A stretch of DNA of 64,000 nt, taken from Bretschneidera sinensis (taxonomy: Eukaryota > Streptophyta > Magnoliopsida > Brassicales > Akaniaceae). Positions within the stretch are counted from its first letter, which is position 1. Each line of letters opens with the position of its first letter. A program made the position numbers and the translations under genes. A model generated the notes under the pieces. That model made no database searches. It worked only from the letters and a program-made list of their open reading frames with translations, and was not told the origin of the DNA. Below, piece by piece: positions 11,606 to 23,657 of the stretch. Location of the stretch: contig CM043701.1 in NCBI GenBank assembly GCA_023935145.1, forward strand, positions 68,553,317-68,617,316, in the 5' to 3' direction.

Positions 11606-12034
11606 GTCAAAAATATCAAAAAATTGCTTATCCTATTTAACATCCTTCAAATGGCTTAGACAAGGAATAGAAGGCCTGTAAGGCTCGGTCGTCTTATGCA
11701 GTGTCATGAAGGAAGATGGCTCATTCTTCTTACTCTTCTCAGATGTTTAAGAAGATTGTGGATCTTCAGCTAAATTTCTTTTAAGAGTGTCATGCTCATT
11801 TTTTTCTTCTCAATTGATTTTTCTTCTTCATATGGTAAGTCATAAGAAATTTTATCATCAGAATTGTTGTTAAGAATTTTACCACTTTGCAGCACTATGA
11901 TAGCCTTTGCTTGCTCAGGTTAGCTAGGCAACTTCCCTTTTTGATGTACTTGCAATTGTTCTGCAAGTTGCCCAACTTGTACTTCCACCCACTTTATTGA
12001 TGCCTCTAAGAAATCCAACCTTTAGCTATGTCTC
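11606..12034 (-). pseudogene. gag: Gag tail of element A
   Basis: Minus strand shows EASIKWVEVQVGQLAEQLQ (about 11945-12010), the usual coiled-coil end of Athila gag, then a decayed LQSGK motif near 11885. Several stops and shifts follow toward 11606. The rest of gag has been lost where element B's LTR begins. Confidence 0.65.
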
Positions 12035-13383
12035 TGATGAGAGTCGTAAAGTGCATCTTAATAAGCACTATTTGTTAGCATTTTAGGATAATCTAGCGTT
12101 GAATTACACATTTATACCTTAACAATTCAAAAGTGTCATTCTTGGATCATTGACTTAATTCGGTGCATTTTCAGGTACTTTGAGTTCAAAAGAGATGGAA
12201 AACTATCATAGATTGAAGCATGATGCTTTGAGGCATATTAGAGTAGAGGTATGGTCATGGAATGACAAAACGAAGAGATCCAAGGCTGTGCGCCGTGGCC
12301 TAGAAAGGCTGAGCTGCGGCCTCCAAAATTCTGTCTAAAAGAGCCAAGAAGACCATCAGGCTGAGTCGCGGCTTGGACCAGCTGGGCTGTGGCCTCCAGC
12401 AACATCACAAAGCCAGCCAAAAGCCAAGCCATGACCTGGACAAGTGTGAGCCATGGCACGCACACGAACCCCTGTTTTCGGACCAGACCTAATTAGAGTT
12501 TTTAATGATATTTTGAACCGAAAATACCCTTGAACTTTTGTATTATAAATAGATAACTTAAGGTTTGATAAGGGAGAGTTTTTTGAGGCTGGAAACAGAG
12601 GAGAGAGCTCGACATTCTTCTCCATTACAATGTTCAAGCATGAGTCCCATGGCCAACTAATCTCCAAGCAAAGCGAAGGAATGAATCCCTAGGTGTAGTT
12701 GTTCTTATTTTCCATTATTGATTCAGTTGTAGTTTGGATTTATTGTCAAAACATTGTTTATGATTTACTCTTTGATTTAACAAGAAGAATTTAGGTTCAT
12801 GTGACAGCTACACTTTATGTTCTTCTTGTCTTAGATTTTCTTAATCCGGTGATTGTTTGCTTATTCTCCATATAAGTCTAGTCAAGCTCTTTTTATGTCA
12901 AGTTGTTTGGATGTGATTGATTTCGGTAGATTTATCTTTTAGGTTTGTCGATTACTGTGATATTGTCATTGAGATATATTATTGTTTCTTGATAAATCTA
13001 TAGGATAGGTCATGTGTGCTTGAATCGAAAATCAATGAGTGATTCGTAGCAATTACATTAGGGTTTTCATATGCTTTAATTGAATACTTGCCGATTGCTT
13101 GTTTGGGATGTGAAACTAGTAATCGAGAAAAAAACAATTGAATCGAGATTGGAATAAGGCAACAAACCGAGGGAGGATTCCCGGAACCTTGTTATCTCTC
13201 CATTATATTCTTCATTATAATTACACAACTCCTTCACACTATTTCCTTATCAAACTCAGATTTACTCATTTGGATTTTATTGTTCCGTATTAAAGTTTAC
13301 ATTTTCTCTTGTAGTTCACTTTTCCTCGTAGGATCAACACCTCAACTATACACAATAACCGCGTATTAGTTTGAGCGTAATCA
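12035..13383 (+). repeat. 5' LTR of element B (1349 bp)
   Basis: Runs from TGATGAGAG to GCGTAATCA, five bases before the primer-binding site. It is alignable by eye with 17792-18438. It holds a GC-richer cluster of a repeated GGCTGnGCyGyGGCCT-like motif (12280-12450) upstream of a TATA box (12541-12552). That whole block is absent from the 3' LTR. Confidence 0.88.
12541..12552 (+). promoter_or_regulatory. TATA box of the B 5' LTR
   Basis: TATTATAAATAG, about 90 bp after the last copy of the GGCTG-type motif. The corresponding 3' LTR lacks this box. Confidence 0.55.
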
Positions 13384-13388
13384 AATTT

Positions 13389-13405
13389 TGGCGCCGTTGC
13401 CGGTG
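13389..13405 (+). other. Primer-binding site, tRNA-Asp type
   Basis: TGGCGCCGTTGCCGGTG lies just inside the 5' LTR. It matches the complement of the 3' end of plant tRNA-Asp used by Athila/Tat elements, apart from the last bases. Confidence 0.85.
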
Positions 13406-13535
13406 AAGACGCGCTTAAGTACAAGGAAGATTGTCAACGTTAAGACAAGACGGTAATATCGTTCTTTTCTCTTTGTTTTGATTTTCTAATTTTTTTCCTT
13501 TTGTTTTATTTGTTTTCCTCTAATCCCTTTTGTGT

Positions 13536-15240
13536 ATGCATAGACCGAGAGATTCGCGAGGTAGATTCATTAAAAGACCTGAAATAGAGTTACCCTCTCT
13601 TTCCACGTCCGTTAGTGAAACCTCGCCTAGATCAAACCATAGTGCACACCCAAGTGAGAATTTAGAGGATTTTGTTAACATGGTCGAAAATCACAATGAA
13701 AATGTTGCTAGAACACTTAAAGACTACTTGCACCCTAGCCGAATGGCCACACCATCTTGTATCATGTTACCCCTTAATGTTCAGCAACCTGAGTTTAAGC
13801 TAGGCATGATCCAATTGCTACCAACCTTCCATGGGTTTGAGAATGAAAACCCCTATATCCATATTAGGGAATTTGAGGAAGTAGTAGCAACCTTTCAAGG
13901 TAGGACTGATATGGTAGACACCGTCAAACTTAGGTTTTTCCCTTTTTCACTTAAGGAAAATGCCAAGGTTTGGTTGTACTCATTAAGGCCTAGGTCTATA
14001 GGTAGTTGGGATGAGATGACTCAATTTTTCTTCCAAAAGCACTTCCCAACCCATAAGACCAACAACCTCTAAAGACAAATCTCAAACTTTGCATAAAAAG
14101 ATAGTGAAACCTTATATTAAGTTTGGGAACGTTTCAAGGACCTTTTGAATTCTTGTCCACACCATGGGTATGAGAGTTGGCAGGTAATTAGCTATTTCTA
14201 TGATGGACTCCTAAGTAGGGAAAGGCAGTTTATAGAAATGATGTGCAATGGGGATTTTCTTCAAAAAGATCCCGACCAAGCCATAGATTTCCTAGATGAC
14301 CTATCGGAAAAAGGCCACACTTAGTCAGGATCAAATACCATGGAAAGTACTAGGAGAAATCAACCTACTGGAATTTATCAACTTAAGGAAAAGGATAGCC
14401 TTAAAGCCCATTTCGAAGCCCTAACTAAGGAAATTGAAGCCTTAAAAACCAAGGAAGCTAGAGCCCCCAAACCGATTGCTAAGGTAGAGTCCCATGAACT
14501 TTGCTTTATATATAATGGGGTAGATCATGTACCTAAGGATTGTCCAGCTTATTTTGAGATGAAGGGAGAGTGTAATGCTTTAGGAAACCAGACTCACCCT
14601 ACTCTAACACCTACAATCCCGGTTAGAAGAATCACCTTAATTTTAGTTGGAGATCCGAGAGGCAACCTTCTGCCCAATCTAGTACCCCATGGCAACCGGA
14701 AACAACCTCATTTAATGCACCTCAACAATCTTTACCTTTGGAAGATATGTTTAAATCGTTTATGCAGGTACATGCCAAGAGTGTGGAAGAGCGAGGCAAG
14801 ATAAATCAACGGTTGCTAGGGGAGCAACAAGTGATCAAAGAGGAACAAAAAGTTATAAAGAGCCAACTCACCAAGATGACTAGTTTCTTGATGGTTCAAG
14901 AACAAGGTTGTTTTCCTTTATAGCCAAAACCTAATCCAAGGGGACAACATATGGCACAAACCTCTGATCCTGAAAATCAAAATGTTAGAGAGGTTAATGC
15001 CATAATCACCCGTAGTGGTAAGAAAATTGATGGTCCCACTCTACCATCACACTTAATTCCTAATACCGTGAGCAACAAGGATGAAGCCCCAAGGAACAAG
15101 AGGCCTATGATGATTATTCTCCACCAGTGCCTTTCCCTTAAGCTCTCCTTAAACCTAAGGAGAGAAATTCAGCATTAAAAGGTGAGATTCTTGAACAACT
15201 TCAACATGTTAAATTAACCTCCTTCTTCTCCATGTCATAA
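13536..15240 (+). pseudogene. gag: Athila gag (element B)
   Basis: I start it at the ATG at 13536 (MHRPRDSRGRFIKRP). The capsid domain is clear: FHGFENENPYIHIREFEEV, VKLRFFPFSLKENAKVWLYS and SWDEMTQFFFQKHFPTHK (13820-14060). Then come stops near 14070, 14093, 14118 and a TAG at 14322. The zinc knuckle near 14505-14550 reads CFIYNGVDHVPKDC: the second cysteine is tyrosine, whereas E1 has cysteine there. Frameshifts near 14590 and 14735 lead into the coiled-coil segment (14738-14923) and the ITRSGKK signature (15005-15030). It is a decayed gag with a damaged nucleic-acid binding finger. Confidence 0.88.
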
Positions 15241-15968
15241 AACAGGTTCCCAACTATGCTAAAGTCATCAAGGATCTATGCACACTTAAGAAAAGGCACA
15301 ATGTGAAGAAGATGGTATTCTTAATGGAGCAAGCAAGTGCAATAATTGACAACAAGACACTGCCTAAATATAAAGATCCAGACTGTCCAACGGTGGCTTG
15401 CCAAATTGGAAACAAATCTTGTGGCCAAGCATTGCTAGATTTAGGTGCTAGTGTGAACCTTATGCCATACTCCATGTACTTGCAGCTCGGTCTAGGTGAG
15501 ATCAAACCAACCTCCGTGGTACTTCAATTAGCGGATAGATCGGTAAGAAAATCAAGAGGTATTGTGGAAGATGTTTTATTGCAAATTGACAAGTTCTACT
15601 ACCCTATTGACTTTTTGGTTTTAGATATCGTTTCTACTGTGAATACGGAGTCAAAAATTCCTTTGGTACTTGGAAGACCATTCCTTGCCACCTCCAATGC
15701 CCTCATTAATTGTAGGAATGGCCTAATGACATTATCATTTGAAAATATAACTCTAGAGGTAAATGTTTTTCAAGTCTCAAGGCAGCCACATGAAGAGGAT
15801 GAGTACATTAAAGATAATTCTAACTCTTCGGAATTCATTCCTAATAATTTTGAGTTTGATGATTCTTCAATTTCTCCCCATGCCGTTAATGTTGTTGATG
15901 TTTTTGATAAGTCATGGGGATTTATTAAAAAATATGGCAACCATGCTTTGAAGAGTTGCTTGAGATAA
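15241..15968 (+). pseudogene. pol: Athila retropepsin (element B)
   Basis: The frame is open from KQVPNYAKVIKDL to the stop at 15966. It contains LDLGASVNLMPYSMYLQLG (catalytic DLGAS near 15435-15455), LQLADRSVRKSRGIVEDVLL and the second structural motif IPLVLGRPFLATSNALINC. The acidic tail follows. The domain looks intact, and the frame ends at TGA-like breakage right where the linker to RT should start. Confidence 0.85.
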
Positions 15969-17761
15969 GTCACATGGATGCTGGAATCAAATACCCTACT
16001 GCTGATAGTAAATGGGCAACACCAAGAACACTTGAGCCACATGTGGTGGAATTTAAGTATTCCCTGCCAAAAGATTAGCACTGAGGCCACTGAGTATGGA
16101 GCCTCATCTTTAGCACCACCATGAGGCCAGTAGTGAGAGTAGTGCAGCGTCTGGCTGAAGACATAAAACTTAGCGCTCATTGGAGGCACCCCACAACATA
16201 TCCTTTTATTTTTATGATTTTTCTATATTTCTTTTTCTTGTTTATTATTAGTATTTTATTGTTTTCCAGTATTACCTTCGTATTTCTTTTTTAGGGACAA
16301 ATATGCGCATCAGTTCAAATGGTCGTGCACAATCTTCGGCTCCTCACACCTTTGGTTAAAAAGAGAGTTTCCTTTACTTGTTCTTCCACATTGAGGTCAA
16401 TGCAATTCTTAAGCTGGGGGTGGAGGAAATGCATTTCTTTTTCCATACATTTCTTATTGTGTCACATTCCTTTTTGTTTGTTTTTAGTATGCTTTGTGTT
16501 AACCTTGGAGTTAATTCACATGTCAATGATATGAGCCTAATTGAGAAAGCATATAGTGTTTAGAAGAAGTTAAATCTTGCTTCGGTTTGAGAATAATTTA
16601 AGTATCAATCTTCATTTGGTTTGTGACTTTGGTTTGCGGTAAGATTGCATGATTAGTCTGAAACATCTAGAAAAGTTTTATGTGCGAATTGTTTTGTAAA
16701 TACCTTTACGGCCTCAACAAGCTCTAGAACTTATTTGATAATCATTTGAGGTGAAATCCTAGAATGCACACTACTTAGGATATGATGTAGGCCATTTTTG
16801 GACTGTTTGAGCCTTTCGAACTTACCATTGCTATATTTATCGATAGTCACCTGTTTGAGCCTTTTTTTTAAAAAAAAAAAAATTGAGCCTTGTTTCTTTC
16901 GATAACCCATTTACTTACCTTTATGAGCCTAAAAATATTTTATGCTTACCTTTCTTTTAAAAGAACTTAATTATACACATTTGTTGAGAAGCACTCAAGA
17001 GGAGTAAGGATGGAAATATGCAAAAAATATATTACTACCATAACCCAATTACATTAAAGGAGATAAGTTGGGGGTTGTGGAAAAGAGTAAAAAAATGAAA
17101 AAATGAGGTGAATGGGTATGTGCCAAAATTTATTAAAAAAAATGAATTATGGCAAAGAAAGAAGAAAAGAAAAGAAAAAACAAAAGTGGTGATTTATTGG
17201 GAGAAATGCTCGAAAAATGGTTGAAAGAGTTGAGTGTTGAAGTAAGTTTATCCAATGCTTAAAGTGGTTGTGTATAACTTAAGAGACTGAGTTCTTTTAC
17301 TTGTTTAATCCTTCCCGTTCTTTCTTGACCTTTAGCTTAGCCTAACATTACAAGCTTATTAAAGACCTATTGATCCGATGTAGTGTGATTTTTCTACATG
17401 AGTGGAGAGTGATTTGAAAAATGAGCCTATAGAGTTTGAATTGTGATTGATGTCACGCAATTTAATATGTTTTTAGAGGCCAAGACTTGTATTCATGAAT
17501 GTTGTGCATAAAATCATCCGAGTGTTTGGATTAATAGGTTATGGTAAGATGGGTGTTAAGAGTCGATATCGATTTTAAGATTGATGTTTGAATTATTTTT
17601 GGATTTGAGTGATATTTAATGATTCTATGTGCTATATGTTATGTATGATTTTTGAGACAAAAAGCTGAATTACTCTTGGTTTAACGCTAACATTGCTTCA
17701 CTTTGTTTTGATTTCTACTAAAGGATTCATTTCATATTGTCTTGTTTTCACTTGAATTGTT
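15969..17761 (+). other. Remnant of pol and non-coding 3' region of element B
   Basis: Directly after protease a scrap reading DAGI-YP-ADSKW (15976-16015) resembles the start of RT; the rest of RT, RNase H and integrase is missing. The conserved post-pol stretch (TTAGCGCTCATTGGAGGCAC) is at 16160-16193, and a second conserved one (AAGCTGGGGGTGG) near 16411. The remainder to 17761 has no convincing coding frame and includes A-rich and T-rich runs. Confidence 0.65.
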
Positions 17762-17791
17762 AGGGACTAGCAATAAGCTAGTTGGGGGTTA
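17762..17791 (+). other. Polypurine tract of element B
   Basis: GCTAGTTGGGGGTTA stands directly before the LTR start TGATGAGAG at 17792. It has the same context as in element A (GGACTAGCAA upstream). Confidence 0.8.
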
Positions 17792-18438
17792 TGATGAGAG
17801 TTGTAAAGTGCATCTTAATAAGTGCTATTTGTTAGCATTTTAGGGTTGATCTAGGGTTGAATTACACATTTATACCTTAACAATTCTGAAGTGTCATTCT
17901 TGGATCATTGACTTATTTCGGTGCATTTTAAGGTACTTTGAGTTCAAAAGAGATGGAAAACTATCATTGCTTAAAGCACAATGCTCAAGCATGAGCCCCA
18001 TGGCTAACTAATCTCCAAACAAGGTGAAGGGATGAATCTCTAGATGTAGTTGTTCTTATTTTCCATTATTGATTCAGTTGTAGTTTGGATTTATTGTCAA
18101 AACATTGTTTATGATTTACTCTTTGATTAAACAAGAAGAATTTAGGTTCATGTGATAGCTGCACTTTATGTTCTTCTTATCTTAGATTTTCTTAATCCAG
18201 TGATTGCATGCTTCTTCTCCATATAAGTCTAGTCAAGCTCTTCTTATGTCAAGTTGTTTGGATGTGATTGATTCCGGTAGATTTATCTTTTAGGTTTGTC
18301 CATTACTGCATATTGTTATTGAGATATATTGTCGTTTCTTGATAAATCTATAGGATAGGTCATGTGTGCTTGAATCGAAAATCAATGAGTGATTCGTAGC
18401 AATTACATTAGGGTTTTCATATGCTTTGATTGAATACT
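17792..18438 (+). repeat. Shortened 3' LTR of element B
   Basis: Aligns with the 5' LTR from its first base. It lacks about 403 bp corresponding to 12228-12630, including the motif cluster and TATA box. It then stops after TGAATACT, losing the last roughly 300 bp where Tat pol sequence begins. The deletion junction lies at AATGCTCAAGC, with a short similar string at both 5' LTR edges. Confidence 0.85.
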
Positions 18439-21195
18439 ACTGAGGATAGACCAATTCGTTGATGCCATATTGGGGTATGAGTTACTAAATTTCATGGATG
18501 CTTATTCAAGATAAAATCAGATCCTCATGCACAAGCTAGACCTATCAAAGACCATATTTTTCACTAACCAAGGCCTCTACTGTTACTGGGTCATGCGCTT
18601 TCGGGCTAAAAAATTGCATGAGCCACTTATTAATGAATGGACAATAAGCTTTTCAAAGAACAAATAGAAAAAAACATGAAAGTCTATGTTGACGACATGC
18701 TTGTCAAGAGAACTAAGTCAAAAGATCACATATCTAACCTAGAAGAAACCTTCGGGGTGCTTAGACAATATCAAATGAAACTTAACCCAAGAAAATGTGC
18801 ATTTAGAGTCACCTTGGGCAAACTTATCAGATTTATGGTCACTCAACACGAAATAGAGGTTAAACCCGAGAATATCAAAGAAATATTGGATATGAACCCA
18901 ACTCAAAGTATTAAAGAAGTCTAATGATTAACATGGTGCATTGCCGCGCTCAACCGCTTCATATCCAAATTTGCCGAGAAGTGTACTATTCTTCAAAACA
19001 TTGAAGAAAGCCGTTGATTTCACATGGACTAAAGAATATCAAACAGCCTTTGAAGAACTCAAAGATAACGTCAGCTTATCGCCTCTCCTAACCAAGCCTA
19101 TTAAAGGAGAAGTGTTGTTCCTTTACACTATTGCTAGCTTTGCAACCATTGCCTCCGTGCTAATCTAAGAAGAGAATAGATTCCAAAGACCTATCTATTA
19201 TGTCAACCGAGTTCTTCAGGATGCGAAAACTCGGTACCTGCCCACCGAGAAATTGGCTTATGTTGACCTCATCACAGAAAGAAAGCTACGACCATACTTT
19301 TAATCTCATACCATCACAGTCCCTACTGATAAAAAACTAAGCAAATGCTACACAAGTTAGACATCTTACAACAATTGGTAAAATGGTCCATAGAAGTGGG
19401 AGAGTTCGATATCCAATACAAGACACGAATAACCATCAAAGCTCAAGCCTTGGCTTACTTTATTGTAGACAACACAATTCCCGAGGAGCTCCTTGAGAGG
19501 TAAAAGCCCAAAGACAATGACCAAGTACCTAGTTGGACACTCTTCATTGATAGGTCCTCCAGCAACACTGTCAATAGAGCTGGCCCTATTCTTACAAGCC
19601 TTGAGGACTTTCAGGTACACTCTAAAGTTTGAATTTAAAGCCTCTAACAATGAGGTAGAGTACAAGGTCTTCTCGCATGAATGAAACTAGCAAAGACATT
19701 GAATGGTCAAGCCTTAAAAGTCCACATCGACTCTCAACTAGTGGTTAACCAAATGACAAACAAATATAAAGCAAGCAGAGTAAAGATCATCAAGTACCTA
19801 AAAAAGGCCTAAGATCTAGCCATAATTTTCAAAATGTTTCGAATCTCTCAAGTTCCCAGAGCACAAAATTCCAAGGTAGATGCCCTATCTCAACATGTCT
19901 CTTCTAGACAATCGAAAACATTCGTTGTGCCCAGCATAGACAAATAACCAATCATGCCCATCATCGAGAAACAAACTTGGATGGACTCAATCCTCCAATA
20001 CTTGCGAGATAGAAAATTTTTTAAGCAAAGGAAAGATGCTAAGAAAGTCATCTCCCGTTCCTCACGGTTAAGGCCAACTATTCAAGAAGGGGCTCACTAC
20101 CCCTACCTAAAATTCTGTAGTCCCACAAATATGTATTATGCCCTCTAAGAGGTTCATGAAGGCATATGTAAAAAGCACCAATAGGGTAGATCTTTAGCTT
20201 ACAAAATCTTTTGGCATGGGTATTACTAGCCTAGGATGCTACAAGAAGCTACTGACATGGTTAATAAGTGCAAGAAATGTCAAAAGTATACCCCGATATT
20301 ACACCGACCCTCCAACCCATTGACATCGATTGCAAGCCCTCTTTTCTTTACCATGTGGGGAATCAACATCCTCTAACCATTCCCAAAAACTCCAGGACAG
20401 AGAAAACACCTGATTGTGGCCATTGACTATTTCACTAAGTGGATAAAGTCTGAACCACTTGCAAAAATCACTTACCACAAAACATACAATTTCTTGTGGA
20501 AGTCACTGTTTATAGATTTGGGATACCAAGGATTCTCATCACTAAGAACAAAAAACAATTCGATAGCACTCAATTCAAGTCCTTCTATCAAGATCTTGAG
20601 GTTGAGCATCTATTAACCTCGGTAGGTTATCCCCATGCAAACAAGCAGGTTGAAGTCACCAATAGAACTCTCTTACAAGGAATCAAGAAAATATTTGAAG
20701 AAACCGACAAGCAGTGGCTCAAGTTGCTACCTAATGTCCTCTGGGCCTTCCGAAAGACTACCCGAACTCTGATGGGTGAAACACCATTTTTCCTGGCCTA
20801 CAGGTCCAAAGTGTGCATCCCTTTAAAAATCTAAACTTCGTCATTGTAAGCGCAACACTTCAACCATGAAGACAACGAAGAAGGCCTCGACATGAATGTC
20901 CACTTCATCGGCGAAGAAAGAGACAAGGCTTATATCAGACTTGCGGCCTACCACCAAAAGGTGACCCAATACTATAACTCTCGAGTCAGAGACAGAATAT
21001 TCAGATTTGGTGACTTAGAGCTTAGAAAGAATAAAGTCTCCCATCCACGAGAAACAAGAAAATTAATCTTGAATTGGGAAGGGCCTTACCGCATCCAGAC
21101 AATCTATTGAGTCAATACTTTCGAGCTTGAGGGTCTCAATGGAACTCCTATACCCTGGACCTGGAATATTGAGAATCTTTAAAGATTTTATCAAA
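18439..21195 (+). pseudogene. pol: Tat-lineage Ty3 pol (element C): RT, two RNase H domains, integrase
   Basis: Strongly decayed. RT: LNFMDAYS near 18495 and the YVDD box at 18682-18696, followed by MKLNPRKCAFRV. The first RNase H is in pieces at 18960-19450. A second, aRNH-type domain starts near 19500 (WTLFIDGSSS, FKASNNEVEY, HIDSQLVVNQM); a second RNase H is characteristic of the Tat lineage. Integrase: HEG-C--H and KCKKCQK (20150-20290), IVAIDYFTKW (20415), the second domain at 20496-20834 and the tail ending in a FYQ-type end near 21195. Stops and frameshifts occur every few hundred bases; the first catalytic Asp context reads GINIL instead of the usual Asp. The front part of RT and everything upstream are missing. 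Confidence 0.85.
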
Positions 21196-21669
21196 AGTAC
21201 ATTCTTTTTTATTTAGATAATTCTACAGCTTCAGCATATTACCAATAAAATTAGTTCATTTAAATTCAAATATTAGTCTATAACAAAGTCATTAGCCTTT
21301 GAAGTAAAAATCTTGAGGGAAAAACCTCGAGATGTTCCTCTCATTGGTACATCGCCAACCAAACTACTTGTAAGGATAATAACCTGAGTGTTCCTTCTCG
21401 GGCCATACTTATTGAAGTAAAGTGCGCCAAGCACCTCGAATAGACAAATATGACAAGTTAAAGCCCTCGGCAAACGAAGGTCTTGCAATAGTCTTTGGGT
21501 GCCAAACTTTAAGACTTGTAAAAAATTTAAGTTAAGATACCAAGGCATATTGGAACAATCAACAATGAAACAGAAGTATGCAAATAAAAAGGCCATTTCA
21601 TTCATAAAAAATCATTTGAGTACATAAGAGCCCCTTAGACTAGTTACAAAAACAAACAAAAAAAATCCT

Positions 21670-23489
21670 ATGCCCTTAAACCTTGTGGTTCTTAGCTCCC
21701 TCACCTCTAGCCTCGGTCTACTAACTATCCTCGATCACAGCTGTCTTGTCATCAAGAAAGATGATGCTGGAGAGGTCAATATCAAAATAGGCCTTAGCTA
21801 CTTTGGCCTTTGTGTCCTCGAAGCCCTACACAAGGTAGTCCCTAATCTCATCTGTGACAAAGTCCTTAAACTCCTTCAAGGCCTTTTCCCGCACCCTAGC
21901 CATATCCACCTCAGCTTTTTGCTTTAACTTAGACAGCTCAGAGTTTAAGACCTTGCTCTCCTATAAAGCCCAAGCCACTTCTATCTCTAGGACTAAGATC
22001 TTTTCATCTTAAGCCACTAAGTCAGCCTCAAGCTAAGCGATGTAAAGGTTACACTCCGTTAGCTTATTCTTTGTGTTGACAAACCAGTATGAAAGCATTT
22101 CCCAATAACACTAACCTATGAGCATAAAAAGGCATCAGCCCCAATACTTAGAATAAAAATGGAAAAAAACTATTACCTTCGAGAACAACTCCTCCACTAT
22201 ATTGATGAAGGCATCTTTATCCTCAGAGGCCAACTCCACCTTATCCCTCGGTGGGATATCCTTTATCAGGTGCTCTCGAGCCACCCTAGGGCATCCCATT
22301 ACTGAGTCGCTTGTCCTGATAAACTAGTTGAAAACAAGCACGTCGATCTGAGAGGGATGAGAAAAGGAACAGGTGAGGAAGACTTGATCCCCAACACCAC
22401 ACCACTTGGGGAATGTTTCCTCTCCGAATCTCTAGAAGCAATAGGAAGCTAAGGAATCCTAGAACTAGAAGATCCATTGGGCCTCTTATAAGAACTACAA
22501 GAGGTCCTAATGTTATCATCACCAGCCTCCCTCTTCTTCAACTGCCTCAAGACATGTTGCAAGATCGGAAGCATAGCTACAAGAACAAAAAAAACATAAG
22601 TACTACAACGAAATAAACTTTAAACAAAAAATCTAAGTGTAAGCTCTATACCATCATGAGGACAAAGACTGTAACGAGCTAAGGAGTCATTATTGTCTAA
22701 TTCAATGGCCGTGATGGCCTTAACCACCATATCTTTCATCGTCCTCTTTTCCCCTTTAGTCAAAGGAGAGCATCGTGCCTTTTTTAGAAAGGTGATGTCC
22801 CATTCCCTTAGGATCCCAAAACCCACAAAACTCTAAATATAGAAAAATTTGCTTTTCCAGTTGATTATAAACAAATTCTTTAATAGATCAATAGTCATGA
22901 CCCCTCAAACTTTTAGAACATATAAATGAAGCCTATAATGAGGTGCATCGAGTTAGGGATAAGCTACGCAAACGCGATCCCATAGTGGTTAAGTATCGCG
23001 GAAACCTCAAGTCAGCTTTGGATGTGTCAAGATAAACACACAATTCATATCGAGGATCCTCGGGGGGCATGTTACATGCCTTATCTCTTTTCTCAGCCTT
23101 CTCCAAGGTATATTTTGAGGGGATATGAAATCTCCTCTTCAAATGGTTAAAAGTGAGATTGGACAAGGAATTCTTTTCATGCTCAGCAAAGTGAATCAAG
23201 TCCCGAGCTTCTATTGCCATGTCAACTTGGACGTCCACTAATGTATGCTCAAAGTCTAACTTCATTTAAGACACACTAGCACCAGCTTCGACCTCATTAC
23301 CGAGCTAATTCCTCTGCCACATCAACCTCAACACCTTCAGTTTTGGCCTCACCCTAAGTTAGTGGGCTCATTCTCTTAGAAGAACTCCTAAAACTCTTTA
23401 CCTCACTATCTGAATCCCTTATTCTCTTACTCCCCCCTACCATCGATATTCCTTCTACGACTAGAACAACCTGAGGATAAAGACATCAT
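21670..23489 (-). pseudogene. Antisense extra ORF of element C
   Basis: Reading minus from 23489 the frame opens with two adjacent ATGs (MMSLSSGCSSRRR). Then come pieces with FNHLKRRFHIPSKYTLEKAE and PPEDPRYELCVYLDTS, and LRFPRYLTTMGSRLRSL (22933-23265). A further segment with GILREWDITFLKKARCSP and EKRTMKDMV (22620-22826) follows, and an Ala/Ser-rich end. The LRFP and REWD/FLKK pattern resembles the gypsy-type transposon-associated domain found in extra ORFs of Tat elements (Pfam family Transposase_28-like, by memory of the pattern, not by search). Several stops and shifts break it. Function of this protein class is unknown. Confidence 0.5.
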
Positions 23490-23649
23490 ATTTAAAAGAA
23501 AAAAAAAAAAAGGGTGCTTACTGAGAATATAAAAAGCTACTGAGGACCACGAAAGCTGTCGAGATTTCTGAAACACTCGAGGGATTTAAAAGGATGTTTA
23601 AGGAGGAAAGGAGGAAAATGGAATATTGATACCCCTAACTTCTCCTCCT

Positions 23650-23657
23650 TTATATAG
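23650..23657 (-). promoter_or_regulatory. Antisense TATA box upstream of the extra ORF
   Basis: Minus strand CCTATATAAAGGAGG lies about 160 bp upstream of the double ATG at 23489. It is the only TATA-like string in the neighbourhood, and its spacing suits a promoter driving the antisense ORF. Confidence 0.45.

Larger units (their letters stand above)
6991..12034 (-). mobile_element. Athila-lineage element A, 5'-truncated, pol-deleted
   Basis: Minus-strand element. From high to low coordinates it holds the gag tail (11606-12034), protease (11041-11605), linker, a pol with a large internal deletion (10121-10646), a 1.3-kb non-coding 3' region, the polypurine tract (8704-8720) and a 3' LTR (6991-8703). 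The 5' LTR and most of gag are missing; the element stops exactly where the LTR of element B begins at 12035. Its families of gag and linker differ from B and D, so it is a third Athila family. Confidence 0.85.
12035..18438 (+). mobile_element. Athila-lineage element B, lacking most of pol
   Basis: Complete at its left end: LTR, primer site, gag and protease. After protease there is only a short RT-like scrap, then about 1.8 kb of non-coding 3' region, a polypurine tract and a 3' LTR that is both internally shortened and cut off at 18438. It is closely related to E1 (1-3045). The left boundary lies directly against gag of element A, as expected for an insertion into A, but the other half of A and the target duplication are not visible. 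Confidence 0.88.

Noticed and set aside
12238..12667. Two minus-strand frames of 75 and 103 codons with Cys and Trp
   Set aside because: They are antisense to the GC-richer motif cluster of LTR B and are produced by its repeats.
15770..16189. 139-codon minus-strand frame in element B
   Set aside because: It is antisense to protease and the 3' region and has no recognisable domain.
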